A DNA stretch of 47,485 nucleotides, taken from the NCBI GenBank assembly GCA_964410625.1, contig CAYPHY010000041.1, positions 1-47,485 on the forward strand, written 5' to 3'. Origin of the DNA: CAYPHY01 sp964410625 (GTDB taxonomy: Bacteria; Chloroflexota; Anaerolineae; Promineifilales; Promineifilaceae). The notes beneath the pieces were generated by a model, which was given only the letters and a program-made list of their open reading frames with translations, searched no databases and was not told the origin of the DNA. Positions 32,042 through 40,274 of the stretch are shown here, piece after piece. The translations under genes and the position numbers were made by a program. How positions within the stretch are numbered: the first letter of the stretch is position 1; every line of letters starts with the position of its first letter.

Positions 32042-32719
32042 TTATGCTGGTACAATACAGTCTGGGCTGTCGTTGCTCGGTTTGTTGACCGCCGTACTCA
32101 CCGCATAGGCATTCATCCACTCCGCCGGATACGGCCGCAGCAAATGCCTTAGCTCATCCACCTCCGTCTGTGGGTCGAGCCAGGTGCCATAGTCGGCCGT
32201 TTCCAAAATCAACGGCATCCGGTTATGGATCGGCTCCATCAACTCATTGGGGGAGATGGTGAGGATGGTGCAGGACTCCAGCATGCTGCCATCCGGCGCG
32301 TGCCAGCTTTCCCACAGCCCAGCCAGCGAGAAGAGATGGTCTTGCCCGGCGGCCGGGGCGGGGTGGATAAACATCGGCTGTTTGCGGCCGTTTTCCTTTT
32401 TCCACTCATAAAAGCCACTGGCCGGAAGCAGACAGCGGCGACGTTTGAAGGCGGAGCGGAAAGAGGGCTTTTCGTCGGCCGTTTCCGAACGAGCGTTGAT
32501 CAGCCGGCTGCTCACGCTGGGGTCTTTCGACCAGGAGGGGACCAACCCCCAGTGGAGATAGGTGAACTCCGTTTCATCCCCTTGCGCGGCCCGGCGCACG
32601 ACGGCGACGGGTTGCGTGGGGGCAATGTTATACCGTTCAGTCAGCGTTGGCGTTTCCGCCAGGGCATAATGGTCGGCCACGGTTTCGGCCGAGGCAAATA
32701 AGGCAAATCGCCCACACAT
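32042..32719 (-). CDS. SOS-response-associated peptidase (SRAP/YedK/HMCES family)
   Basis: A 225-residue SRAP protein that crosslinks to abasic sites in single-stranded DNA through Cys2. MCGRFAL at the start provides Cys2, with INARSET (Asn), SGFYEWKK (catalytic Glu) and NRMPLIL with its preceding His. All expected active-site residues are present. It stands alone with no LexA site visible by eye. Confidence 0.95.
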   Translation of the reverse strand: MCGRFALFASAETVADHYALAETPTLTERYNIAPTQPVAVVRRAAQGDETEFTYLHWGLVPSWSKDPSVSSRLINARSETADEKPSFRSAFKRRRCLLPASGFYEWKKENGRKQPMFIHPAPAAGQDHLFSLAGLWESWHAPDGSMLESCTILTISPNELMEPIHNRMPLILETADYGTWLDPQTEVDELRHLLRPYPAEWMNAYAVSTAVNKPSNDSPDCIVPA

Positions 32720-32982
32720 AGCGTTGCTCCTTTTTGGAAGTAGGTGGCAGTTTGGCAGTGGCCCTCAGGCGCCATTTTCACTGCACCACACTCCATTTTT
32801 TCGTACCCTAATTATACCCTATTTTAGAAGGTGGTGGAGATATGGAGGATGTGGAACAGGAGGGTGAGGGCTATCGCAAACCCCATATGAATCGAGTCTG
32901 CGATAGCCCTGATGGGGAAGTGGTGTGGGTGTGAGACAGCATGTCAATTGTTAATCGTCAATTAACAATTGACAATTAAGGG
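32720..32982. repeat. Gap with CAATTGTTAATCGTC palindrome
   Basis: The 263-bp gap carries TCAATTGTTAATCGTC facing AATTAACAATTGACAATT (32941-32980), immediately beside the end of the pentapeptide gene. GGCTATCGCAAACCCCATATG (32870-32890) and its complement ATCGAGTCTGCGATAGCC (32891-32910) form a further hairpin. Confidence 0.7.
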
Positions 32983-34572
32983 TTATCTTCGGATCGCCCC
33001 CGCCTCATCGGGGTCAAAGCCCAGCGGCCAGTGGGTGCTGGCGTCATAGCGTGCGCCGGTGATGTTGGTGTCGGTCAGATTCGTATCCATCAGATCGGCC
33101 CCCACCAGATTGGCTTCGCGCATGTCGGTCCCGCGTAGATTGGCGTTGCGCAAATCGGCCGAATGCAAGTCCGCCAACCACAACTTCGCCTGGCGCAAAT
33201 CAGCGCCATTCAAATTCGCCTCGCGCAAGAAGGCCCCGGCCAGATCAGCCTTGCTCAGGTCCCGTTGCATCGCCCCCTGGTTGAGGATCTCCCACACCAG
33301 CCGCCACTTTGCGTCCAGTTGGGTCATCTCATTGATCCGCACATCACGCAGATTGGCCCAACTCAGCTTGGCGCGGCTGAGGTCGGCCTGGCTCAGGTCG
33401 CTGCCACTCAACTGCGCCCCGCTCAGATTGGCCTCGCGCAGGTCAGCCCCATTGAGGTCAGCGCGGCCCAGGTTTGCGCCGCTGAGATTCGCCCCACTCA
33501 TATCCGCCCCGCTGAGATCGGCGCGGGCTAGATTGGCTTTGTTCAACGCTGCGCGGCTCAAGTCCGCCTTGCTCAGGTCCGCTTCCACTAAATCAACCTG
33601 GCGCAGGTCGCGCCCGGCCGCCCCATGATTGACGATCTCCCAGGCCAGCCGCCACTTTTCGTCAATCTTCGTTGTCTCATCTATCCGTGCATTCCATAGC
33701 TTGGCACGGCGCAGGTCGGCACGATGTAGCTTGGCGGCCGTCAAGTCCGCCTGCCACAATCGCGCCACACGCAGGTCCGCCCCCCACAGATCGGCGTCGC
33801 GCAGGTCGGCGCGGCTCAGGTCGCGCCCGGCCGCCCCCTGGTTGATGATCTCCCACACCAGCCGCCACTTGTTGTCCATCTGCGTGGTCTCGTCAAGCTT
33901 CGTCCCAGAGAGGTCGGCCTGGTTCAGGTCTGCGCCGCTGAGATCGGCCCCACGTAAATCAGCGCGGCTGAGGTCTGCGCCGCTCATATCGGCACGGCCG
34001 AGTTTCGCCTCGCGCAAGTCCGCCCGCTTCAGGTCGGCGCCAAGCAGATGCGCCCCACGCAGATCGGCCTGGAAGAGGCAGCTCTCGCGTAAGTCCGCCT
34101 GCTTCAGGTTTGCCTCGCGCAGGTCCGCACCGCTTAAGTCCAGTTCATGCAACAGTGCCTGGCGCAGATTGGCCCCACGGCCGCTTTTCTCACGCACCAA
34201 TTTTGTCCGCGCCGCCAACATATCACCGGCCAACCCCTCTTCCTGTTGGGCGGCCGCCGGGGAGGCAGGAAGCGGGACGGCCGCCACTGTCTGTTCGATG
34301 ACCGGTGGCAACGCTTGCTCAATGGCGCGGCCGTGTTCCGCCAGCCGGGTGGCGAGTAGCTGGTCAATGCGCTCTTCTTGCGCCCGTGCCTGATTTTCTA
34401 ACTGACCCTTGAGGTCATTGATTTGTTTTTCGTACAGCGTTTGTTGCGCCTGCCGCTGGGCTTCAAAGCTTTCCCGGCCGCTACGCCGCAGCACCATGCC
34501 CACCAACAGCGCGGCCACCAGGCCAATCACGCCGCCGATAACAATAAAAAGAATGGCTTGGCCAATAGTCAT
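32983..34572 (-). CDS. Membrane-anchored pentapeptide-repeat protein with spaced KWRLxWEI inserts
   Basis: A 529-residue protein. One N-terminal transmembrane helix (AILFIVIGGVIGLVAALLVG) precedes a coiled coil (residues 30-90) and a linker. From about residue 130 pentapeptide repeats of type ADLxx form four blocks. The blocks are separated by three inserts of some 28 residues: (I/L)xExTxxDxKWRLxWEIxNxGAxxRDL, near 230, 310 and 425. Pentapeptide blocks make right-handed beta-helices. The inserts are strongly conserved between copies and probably form helical caps or a binding face. Function is unknown; a DNA gyrase-protecting role is possible but not indicated. Confidence 0.85.
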   Translation of the reverse strand: MTIGQAILFIVIGGVIGLVAALLVGMVLRRSGRESFEAQRQAQQTLYEKQINDLKGQLENQARAQEERIDQLLATRLAEHGRAIEQALPPVIEQTVAAVPLPASPAAAQQEEGLAGDMLAARTKLVREKSGRGANLRQALLHELDLSGADLREANLKQADLRESCLFQADLRGAHLLGADLKRADLREAKLGRADMSGADLSRADLRGADLSGADLNQADLSGTKLDETTQMDNKWRLVWEIINQGAAGRDLSRADLRDADLWGADLRVARLWQADLTAAKLHRADLRRAKLWNARIDETTKIDEKWRLAWEIVNHGAAGRDLRQVDLVEADLSKADLSRAALNKANLARADLSGADMSGANLSGANLGRADLNGADLREANLSGAQLSGSDLSQADLSRAKLSWANLRDVRINEMTQLDAKWRLVWEILNQGAMQRDLSKADLAGAFLREANLNGADLRQAKLWLADLHSADLRNANLRGTDMREANLVGADLMDTNLTDTNITGARYDASTHWPLGFDPDEAGAIRR

Positions 34573-34780
34573 GTTTGCATTCTCCGAAACAGATTAATCT
34601 ATATAGTCCACATAAATTCACATTCGCCCTATTCTAACATTATACTAAGCCGCTCGTGAACCGTTTGAAAGCCGAAATGGGCTGATGTCACGATCTATTC
34701 GCCACTTTTTCACGTGAAGTTTATGAAAATGGCAACCTATAGGCCGCTACGGTTTTGAGGGATGGAGGAGTGGGGGGTGG

Positions 34781-34816
34781 GGAAAAGCAAAACCTCCCGG
34801 ACTGGAATCGGGAGGT
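34781..34816 (-). terminator. Intrinsic terminator for the ArsR-type/small-protein operon
   Basis: On the minus strand ACCTCCCG/CGGGAGGT (34792-34816, loop of nine) is followed by TTTTGCTTTT. This is the form of a rho-independent terminator for the operon ending at 35031. Confidence 0.65.
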
Positions 34817-34824
34817 CTTACGTT

Positions 34825-34854
34825 GGCGAAGCGGGGTAGCCTTCCCGCTTCGCC
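34825..34854. repeat. 11-bp perfect hairpin GGCGAAGCGGG/CCCGCTTCGCC
   Basis: Perfect arms around an 8-nt loop, directly next to the terminator hairpin. It reads equally on both strands and has no obvious gene role; a tandem terminator or small repeat is likely. Confidence 0.65.
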
Positions 34855-35030
34855 TTGTCCACAGCAACAAAACAGAAGGATGGAGGAGACACAAATTCAA
34901 ACCATTTGGCCTCTGCTTTGTCGCCCTGTACCAGAGAAATGAACAATGAACAATGAAACAATGAACAATGGGGTTTGGTCATTGTTCATTGTCTCATTGG
35001 TCATTGTCTCATTGTTCATTGCCTCATTGT

Positions 35031-35270
35031 TCATTGCCTCATTGTCTGTATCGCTGTTCCGCTGCAATCAGGCAGCTCAATGGCCCAACGGGTTTGGAGC
35101 TGGTTGCCCCAGTTGACGAGCAGGCCGCCGAGCGCGAGCATCACATGGTTGAGGTGGCGACGGCCGCTTTCCTGCTCAACCAGATGGGCGATGTGCGGAT
35201 AGTGGCGAGCGGCCGTTTCCGCCCGCATCACATGTTCATGAATTTGTCGTTCCGAATCAAACCAGTTCAT
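35031..35270 (-). CDS. Small hypothetical protein coupled to the ArsR-type regulator
   Basis: A 79-residue protein with no recognised family. It begins MNWFDSERQIHEHVMRAETA and contains LVEQESGRRHLNHVMLALGGLLVNWGNQLQTRW, a helical, His/Glu-rich stretch. The start at 35270 follows a strong GGGAGGA ribosome site that lies inside the last codons of the upstream gene. The two overlap by 14 bases, so it is co-translated with the regulator. The final residues are repeat-derived. Confidence 0.7.
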   Translation of the reverse strand: MNWFDSERQIHEHVMRAETAARHYPHIAHLVEQESGRRHLNHVMLALGGLLVNWGNQLQTRWAIELPDCSGTAIQTMRQ

Positions 35271-36489
35271 GATGTCCTCCCATGCGGCCGCGCCAGGGTC
35301 GCAAACTGCCTGACGAGGCGGCAAGGCTGGGCTGGGTTGCCAGTCCCAGGGATGAAAAATCTTCTATCAAATGGTTGCTTGCCAGTTGGTTGATGCTCAG
35401 ATAAGTGGCGGCGGCAAGCAGCGTGTTTTCAATTCGTTGCTGGTTGAGCTGGTAACACTTCGCCCCCTGGCAACGCCGTTCGGTCAGAAAGCCGGTCGCG
35501 CTCAGTTGTTGCAGATGGCGGGAAGCGGCCGATTGGCTCAAATTCAGCATCTGCATAATGTCGCCCGAACGCAACTCCCCTTCTTCCGCCACCAGCTTGA
35601 GGATGCTCAGCCGGGTGTCGTCGGCCAATGCGCTGAGCCGCACAAGCAACTCGGCGCGGCTCAGTTCGGGGACAACCGCCCCCGTCCCTTCCGGCAGCCG
35701 CGCCCCAAAGACCACATAGAGCGTGTTGCCGTCCCACAGCGAGCCGGTATAGGGACCGATATGGGCCGAGGGGACAAAGACCAACTGGTCGCTCTCGTCG
35801 CGCCAGGGCATCCACTTCGTATCCTCCAACGGCCGTCCCAGCACCATGTTGATCGCTTCTATCCGGCTCATCCCGCTGAACTCTACTTGCTGGAAAGCCT
35901 CCACCGACTTTTGCAGCAACGGCCGCACCGTCTCCCACTCCACCGCCACATACTTGTGCCACATGTGGCGTAGATGCTCCACGACCAGCTTTTGCAGGGC
36001 AGGGGGATCAATGACATAGGTATAAGCTCGCCGTTCAATCTCCACGTTTAGCCATTCGGCCGAAAAGTGTTGGCGCAAGAAGCGCAGGTAGCTGTTCACA
36101 TCCTGCAAAATCTCATCTCGCTCGGTGAGCAACGGCGAACCATCTCCATCCATATTTTTGCAAGGCAGGTTCATGTAAGCGTTGAGCAGCTTGTCCACCA
36201 GCGATTCGGGCGGAACGGTCGCCAGATGGTCCATATAGGCCGGGAAGCTAGACCAACTCCCTTCCGGGCTGACGGCATAGAACAAGCCTTCAATGACCAA
36301 CCTGTGGTTTTCCCACTCTTCGGCGGTCATCGCGGCGGCCGTTTGGTAAATCCAATCCCCTAGGCCGGAGAAATGTTCATGACGATAGAGCAGCTTCAGG
36401 CTCTGGATCACATTGTAGGCTGGTTCGAGCCGCACACTGATGCCCTGCTCGGCTTGTGTGACCAGTAATTCGTTTTGTGGTGCTGGCAT
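35257..36489 (-). CDS. ArsR-family winged-helix regulator with large N-terminal domain
   Basis: A 410-residue protein. Residues 1-270 form a DUF5937-like domain of unknown ligand. Residues 285-380 are an ArsR-type winged helix: LVRLSALADDTRLSILKLVAEE, then SGDIMQMLNLSQSAASRHLQQLSATGFLTERR. No metal-binding Cys pair is seen in the helix, so it is not a simple metal sensor. The gene sits behind a consensus promoter with a palindrome just downstream, which fits self-regulation. The small gene at 35031-35270 is coupled to it. Confidence 0.85.
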   Translation of the reverse strand: MPAPQNELLVTQAEQGISVRLEPAYNVIQSLKLLYRHEHFSGLGDWIYQTAAAMTAEEWENHRLVIEGLFYAVSPEGSWSSFPAYMDHLATVPPESLVDKLLNAYMNLPCKNMDGDGSPLLTERDEILQDVNSYLRFLRQHFSAEWLNVEIERRAYTYVIDPPALQKLVVEHLRHMWHKYVAVEWETVRPLLQKSVEAFQQVEFSGMSRIEAINMVLGRPLEDTKWMPWRDESDQLVFVPSAHIGPYTGSLWDGNTLYVVFGARLPEGTGAVVPELSRAELLVRLSALADDTRLSILKLVAEEGELRSGDIMQMLNLSQSAASRHLQQLSATGFLTERRCQGAKCYQLNQQRIENTLLAAATYLSINQLASNHLIEDFSSLGLATQPSLAASSGSLRPWRGRMGGHHELV

Positions 36490-36530
36490 GTCGTCTTACC
36501 CCTTTGTACCTATCTACCCGTTTATCCGTG

Positions 36531-36586
36531 TTACCCGCTTAATCGGGTAATAGGCATAGTATAATGGTTATGGGTCTATTTGTCAA
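36531..36586 (-). promoter_or_regulatory. Promoter and operator of the ArsR-type gene
   Basis: On the minus strand TTGACA (36581-36586), 17 bp, then TATACT (36558-36563). Downstream lies TTACCCG-N6-CGGGTAA (36531-36550), placed so that a bound dimer would block initiation. Further ACCCG half-sites occur toward the start codon (36516-36520). Confidence 0.7.
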
Positions 36587-36797
36587 TAACCAGTTTTCTA
36601 TCTAGTCCGTACCCCGGTTTGCCTAAACCAGAAGAAGCGACGGGTGGGCAACCCGTGCTACGACTGGTTGTACCCCGGTTTGCCTAAACCGGCCGCGACG
36701 GGTTGGGTTGAAAACCCCATCCCGCACTTCATTGGATTGTTGCCTTCCCGATTAAACAGTATACTTGGCCCCATCTTTAGCGTTTTCTACGGCCGTT

Positions 36798-36827
36798 GGT
36801 CGGACTTGGTCAGACTTGATCGGACAA
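36798..36827 (+). promoter_or_regulatory. Three 10-bp direct repeats upstream of the beta-helix gene
   Basis: GGTCGGACTT, GGTCAGACTT and GATCGGACAA are arranged head to tail with exactly 10-bp spacing. This period puts each unit on the same DNA face, as with OmpR- or SARP-type activator sites. It is about 160 bp upstream of the ATG. Confidence 0.4.
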
Positions 36828-36986
36828 GGTAGTGAGGAGTAATAGGACGGCAACGAATGGCGACAAACGAGCGCGAAATTCGGGCAATTCATTGCTCCAT
36901 ACACTTTGTGGCGTAGAGTGATAGATTAGATGTTGAAAGCATGGGTCCTGGCACAGCGGCACAAAATCCCCAGCAAGGAGTAAGTC

Positions 36987-38885
36987 ATGTCTCTCATTAA
37001 TGATCTCGTTGGACCGGTGGAGGAGCCTGCTACATCGGTGGAAACGACAACGGCCGCGTCCGCACCGACCCCCGTCGATCAGACGCGCCGCCACTGGTTG
37101 GCCGGATTGTTGGCGCAACGCCACATCCAATTATGGTCGCGCTTCGGCCGCGCCTATGAACAGCTATTGACCACGGTCCGCCAGCGGCTGCAATCCCTCT
37201 CCCGCCAGCAACGGCGCAAAGTGGCCGGCCGGATCGGGCTGACACTGAGCGGCGCGGCGTTGATGGTCGCGCTGGCGCAGACGGCCAACCAGGAAGTACG
37301 CGCCAACAACATCCTCGTCGCCGATGGTGAGGTGGCTGTCGCCAACAACGATGTCTGCTCGCTGATCGAGGCCATCGTCAACGCCAACGACACCAACAAC
37401 GGTCTCGTCCACGATGATTGCGCCGCCGGTGCTCCCAACGGCGCAGACACCATCACCTTGCCCACAGGCGGTAACTTCGCGCTCACCCAATCCTTCACCA
37501 ACTATCTCGATGGCGGCACAGGCTTGCCGGTGATCAGCAGCGAGGTGACAATTGAGGGCAATGGCTCCACCATTGTTCGCGACGCCCCCAACAACCGTCG
37601 TTTCCGCCACTTTGCCGTCAACCCCGACGGTCACTTGCGGCTCAACGAGGCGACCCTCAGCGGCGGCAATCTCGTTCGTGATTATGCGGTTGGCGGCGCA
37701 ATCGCCAGTATTGGCGAAATAACGATCACCAACAGCACGCTCAACGGGAACCAATCATACAGTGGCGGCGCGATCTACAGCACCTATGGCGTGATCACCA
37801 TTGAGAACAGTACCATCAGCGGCAACTTCGCCTCTGGAAAGGGTGGGGGGCTTTACATCTACCACAGCCGCGTGAGCGTCAACGGCGTCAGCATCACCGA
37901 CAACCTATCGGAGTACGATGGTGGCGGCGGTCTCTACCAATATCGTGGCGTTTTGTATGTGACCAACAGCACGATTAGCGACAATGAAGCGGGTGAGGGG
38001 GACTACGGTCAATATGGCGGCGGCATTGGCATGTATGGCACTGAAGCGGTCATCAGCAGCAGCACGATCAGCAACAATACCGCTTACTATGGGGGTGGCG
38101 GGCTTGCCGCCTATGCTGGGACGCTGCTGGTGGTCAACAGTACAATCAGCGGCAACACCGTGGATGGCCAGGTGGATTATGCCGGTGGAGGCGGTCTGTC
38201 GTTGCGGACGATTAGCGCCTCGGTAGTCAATAGCACGGTGACCGGCAATGGCGGCGTGCAATTCGGCGGCGGCCTCTATGGCTCGGAAGTGACGCTGACG
38301 CTGGCCCGCAGCCTGATTTCGGGCAATGAGGGGGTGGACGGCCGCGAACTCTTTGTAGACGACTATAACACCACCGTCACCGCCAACAGTCACAACATCT
38401 TCGGCTTTGGCGGCAGCGGCGGGACGGCGGGCTTTGCGCCGGGGGCGACGGATATTGTGCCAGCGGCCGCATTGGGGGTGATTCTGGAACCCGCTTTGGC
38501 CGCCAACGACGGCCAAACCCAAACCCACGCCCTGCCGCCGGGCAGTCCGGCGATTGACGCCGCGCCGAACGCCGCTTGCACTGCGCCGCCGACGGGTGGC
38601 GTAGACCAGCGCGGCCAACTGCGCAACAGCAATGGGGCGGGGGGCGCATCGGCCAACGAGTGTGACATCGGCTCCTATGAAGTGCAGGGCGGAGGGACCG
38701 GGCCGACGGTTACGCCCAGCATGACTTCGCCACCGCCGACCTCCACGCCGACGGAAACCCCCTTCATCTTCCCCACGGAGACGCCCACCGGCCAGCCCAA
38801 CGCCACACCGACCGTGACCGGCACACCGCCCCCAACCCCGGAAGGAGGCGAAGGGTTGTTCTTGCCCATTGTCTTGGATCAATGA
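36987..38885 (+). CDS. Exported right-handed beta-helix protein (choice-of-anchor Q type)
   Basis: A 632-residue surface or secreted protein. An unusually long N-terminal region (about 80 residues, charged) precedes the hydrophobic segment GLTLSGAALMVALAQ, so the signal sequence has an N-extension. Residues 110-560 form beta-helix coils with repeated ITNSTLNGN, STISGN and GGGL motifs. The choice-of-anchor Q-like ending (SPAIDAAPNAACTAPPTGGVDQRG) follows. A Thr/Pro-rich stalk (TPTETP...) and the Chloroflexota-like C-terminus FLPIVL finish the protein. It is probably cell-surface associated. Confidence 0.85.
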   Translation: MSLINDLVGPVEEPATSVETTTAASAPTPVDQTRRHWLAGLLAQRHIQLWSRFGRAYEQLLTTVRQRLQSLSRQQRRKVAGRIGLTLSGAALMVALAQTANQEVRANNILVADGEVAVANNDVCSLIEAIVNANDTNNGLVHDDCAAGAPNGADTITLPTGGNFALTQSFTNYLDGGTGLPVISSEVTIEGNGSTIVRDAPNNRRFRHFAVNPDGHLRLNEATLSGGNLVRDYAVGGAIASIGEITITNSTLNGNQSYSGGAIYSTYGVITIENSTISGNFASGKGGGLYIYHSRVSVNGVSITDNLSEYDGGGGLYQYRGVLYVTNSTISDNEAGEGDYGQYGGGIGMYGTEAVISSSTISNNTAYYGGGGLAAYAGTLLVVNSTISGNTVDGQVDYAGGGGLSLRTISASVVNSTVTGNGGVQFGGGLYGSEVTLTLARSLISGNEGVDGRELFVDDYNTTVTANSHNIFGFGGSGGTAGFAPGATDIVPAAALGVILEPALAANDGQTQTHALPPGSPAIDAAPNAACTAPPTGGVDQRGQLRNSNGAGGASANECDIGSYEVQGGGTGPTVTPSMTSPPPTSTPTETPFIFPTETPTGQPNATPTVTGTPPPTPEGGEGLFLPIVLDQ

Positions 38886-39130
38886 TAATAGGGCTTACGT
38901 AGTTAAGGGTTTTCCCGACACGAATGGCACGAATGACACGAATGTTGGCTTCTATTTTCGTGTTATTCGTGTCATTGCATTGTTTCAAAGGTGATCGCAA
39001 CGTCATTCCTCGCTCCGAAGACTCCGCTCGGAATGACAGTCAAACTACTTTTGTAACGTTGTAGTCATTCGTGTCAAAATCAAAGGAAAGCTCTGTTTGA
39101 TATTCTCATGCGGAGGCATGGAGATGTGGA
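38886..39130. repeat. CACGAATGGCACGAATGACACGAA repeat region
   Basis: CACGAATGGCACGAATGACA (38915-38942) faces TCGTGTTATTCGTGTCATTG (38957-38977). GTCATTC..GAATGAC (39002-39039) encloses a CTCCGCTCGGAATGAC unit. These sit between the beta-helix gene and the dehydrogenase gene. Confidence 0.75.
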
Positions 39131-40204
39131 ATGAGCGAAGATAAATTAGGCGTTGGCATTGTTGGTTGTGGCGTGATTTCTGAGGCGTATGCGCGGGATA
39201 TGAAGGCTTTTCCCGAACTGGAGCTGGTGGGGATGACCGACCTGCTGCCGGAGCGGGCGCAGAAGCTGGCGGAAAAGCATGGCGGCCGTGTCTATCCTCG
39301 ATTGGCCGATATGTTGGCCGACGAGGGGATAGATGTGGTACTCAACCTGACCATCCACCACGCCCACTACGCCGTCACCCGCCAATGCCTGGAAGCGGGC
39401 AAGCATGTGCATAGCGAAAAGCCGCTGGCGATGACCTATGAGGAAGCAAGGGAGTTGGTGGAGTTGGCCGAGCAGCGCGGGTTGCGGCTGTCGGCCGCGC
39501 CCTTCACCGTCATGGGCGAAGCGGCGCAAACAGCGTGGAAGGCTATCCGCGAAGAGCGGTTGGGGCAAGTACGGCTAGTCTATGCCGAGGTCAATTGGGG
39601 GCGGATCGAAGTGTGGCATCCAGAGCCGCAACCCTTCTATGAGGTCGGGGCGTTGTTTGATGTCGGCGTCTACCCCCTTTCCATTCTGACGGCGATGTTT
39701 GGCCCGGCGCGGAAGGTATCGGCCTATGGGACGGTGCTTTGGCCGGAGCGCGTCACCAAGCGCGGCCTCCCCTTTACCATCAACGTGCCGGACTTTGTGG
39801 TGACGATGATCGAGATGGCGAATGGGGTGGTGGTGCGCCTGACGACCAACTTTTACGTCACCCAGCAAGGGCAACAGGCGGGGATTGAGTTTCATGGCGA
39901 CATCGGCTCGCTCTATCTCCCAAGCTGGCATATGTACAACGCCAATGTTCAATATGGGGCGTTCAACCAGCCGTATGAACCGGTGCCGCTGGTGCGCGAG
40001 GGATTTAACGGCTTGCAATACGCCTACAGCTTGCACGATATGGCCGAGGCGATTGCTAACGGCCGTCCCCATCGCGCATCCGGCGAGCAGGCCGCCCACA
40101 TCGTCGAAATCCTCTGTGCGGCGACGGAAGCGATGAAAACCGGAACCCCTGTCCTGCTCACCTCCACCTTCACCCCGCCCGAACCGATGGAGTGGGCGAG
40201 ATAA
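39131..40204 (+). CDS. Gfo/Idh/MocA-family dehydrogenase
   Basis: A 357-residue NAD(P)-dependent sugar dehydrogenase/isomerase-type protein. Nucleotide-binding GIVGCGVISEAYARDM is near the N-terminus. EKPLAMTYEEARELVELAEQRG carries the conserved EKP lysine. A C-terminal alpha/beta domain contains FYEVGALFDVGVYPLSIL with the usual catalytic His/Asp region. The substrate is probably a sugar or sugar acid, in line with the GH38 gene downstream. Confidence 0.93.
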   Translation: MSEDKLGVGIVGCGVISEAYARDMKAFPELELVGMTDLLPERAQKLAEKHGGRVYPRLADMLADEGIDVVLNLTIHHAHYAVTRQCLEAGKHVHSEKPLAMTYEEARELVELAEQRGLRLSAAPFTVMGEAAQTAWKAIREERLGQVRLVYAEVNWGRIEVWHPEPQPFYEVGALFDVGVYPLSILTAMFGPARKVSAYGTVLWPERVTKRGLPFTINVPDFVVTMIEMANGVVVRLTTNFYVTQQGQQAGIEFHGDIGSLYLPSWHMYNANVQYGAFNQPYEPVPLVREGFNGLQYAYSLHDMAEAIANGRPHRASGEQAAHIVEILCAATEAMKTGTPVLLTSTFTPPEPMEWAR

Positions 40205-40206
40205 AC

Positions 40207-40268
40207 AAGAGGTATATTGGTATATTGGACCAATACACCAATATACCAATATACCGATACACCAACAT
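40207..40268. repeat. ATATTGGTATATTGG/CCAATATACC hairpin
   Basis: GGTATATTGGTATATTGG faces CCAATATACCAATATACC in the 70-bp space between the dehydrogenase and mannosidase genes, within the putative operon. Confidence 0.85.
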
Positions 40269-40274
40269 AATCAA

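Larger units (their letters stand above)
34573..35030. repeat. 458-bp gap with two hairpins and a large AATGAACAATG repeat
   Basis: It holds a terminator-like hairpin (34792-34816), a perfect 11-bp hairpin (34825-34854) and a long AATGAACAATG/CATTGTTCATTG repeat array (34938-35045). A weak parS-like word (34706-34721) is also here but rejected. No gene; a 64-codon frame at 34755-34949 runs through the hairpins. Confidence 0.75.
36490..36986. other. 497-bp gap with promoter, repeats and a 10-bp tandem repeat
   Basis: Besides the promoter at 36531-36586, GTACCCCGGTTTGCCTAAACC occurs twice (36608 and 36670) with GGGTGGGCAACCCG nearby. A three-copy direct repeat is at 36798-36827. AAGGAG precedes the ATG at 36987. 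No gene is seen. Confidence 0.65.

Noticed and set aside
34706..34721. Second parS-like word TTTTTCACGTGAAGTT
   Set aside because: Core TTTCACGTGAA matches but four of 16 consensus positions fail, and it is in a repeat-rich gap; weaker than the site at 3226.
34755..34949. 64-codon open frame
   Set aside because: Runs through two hairpins and has no ribosome site.
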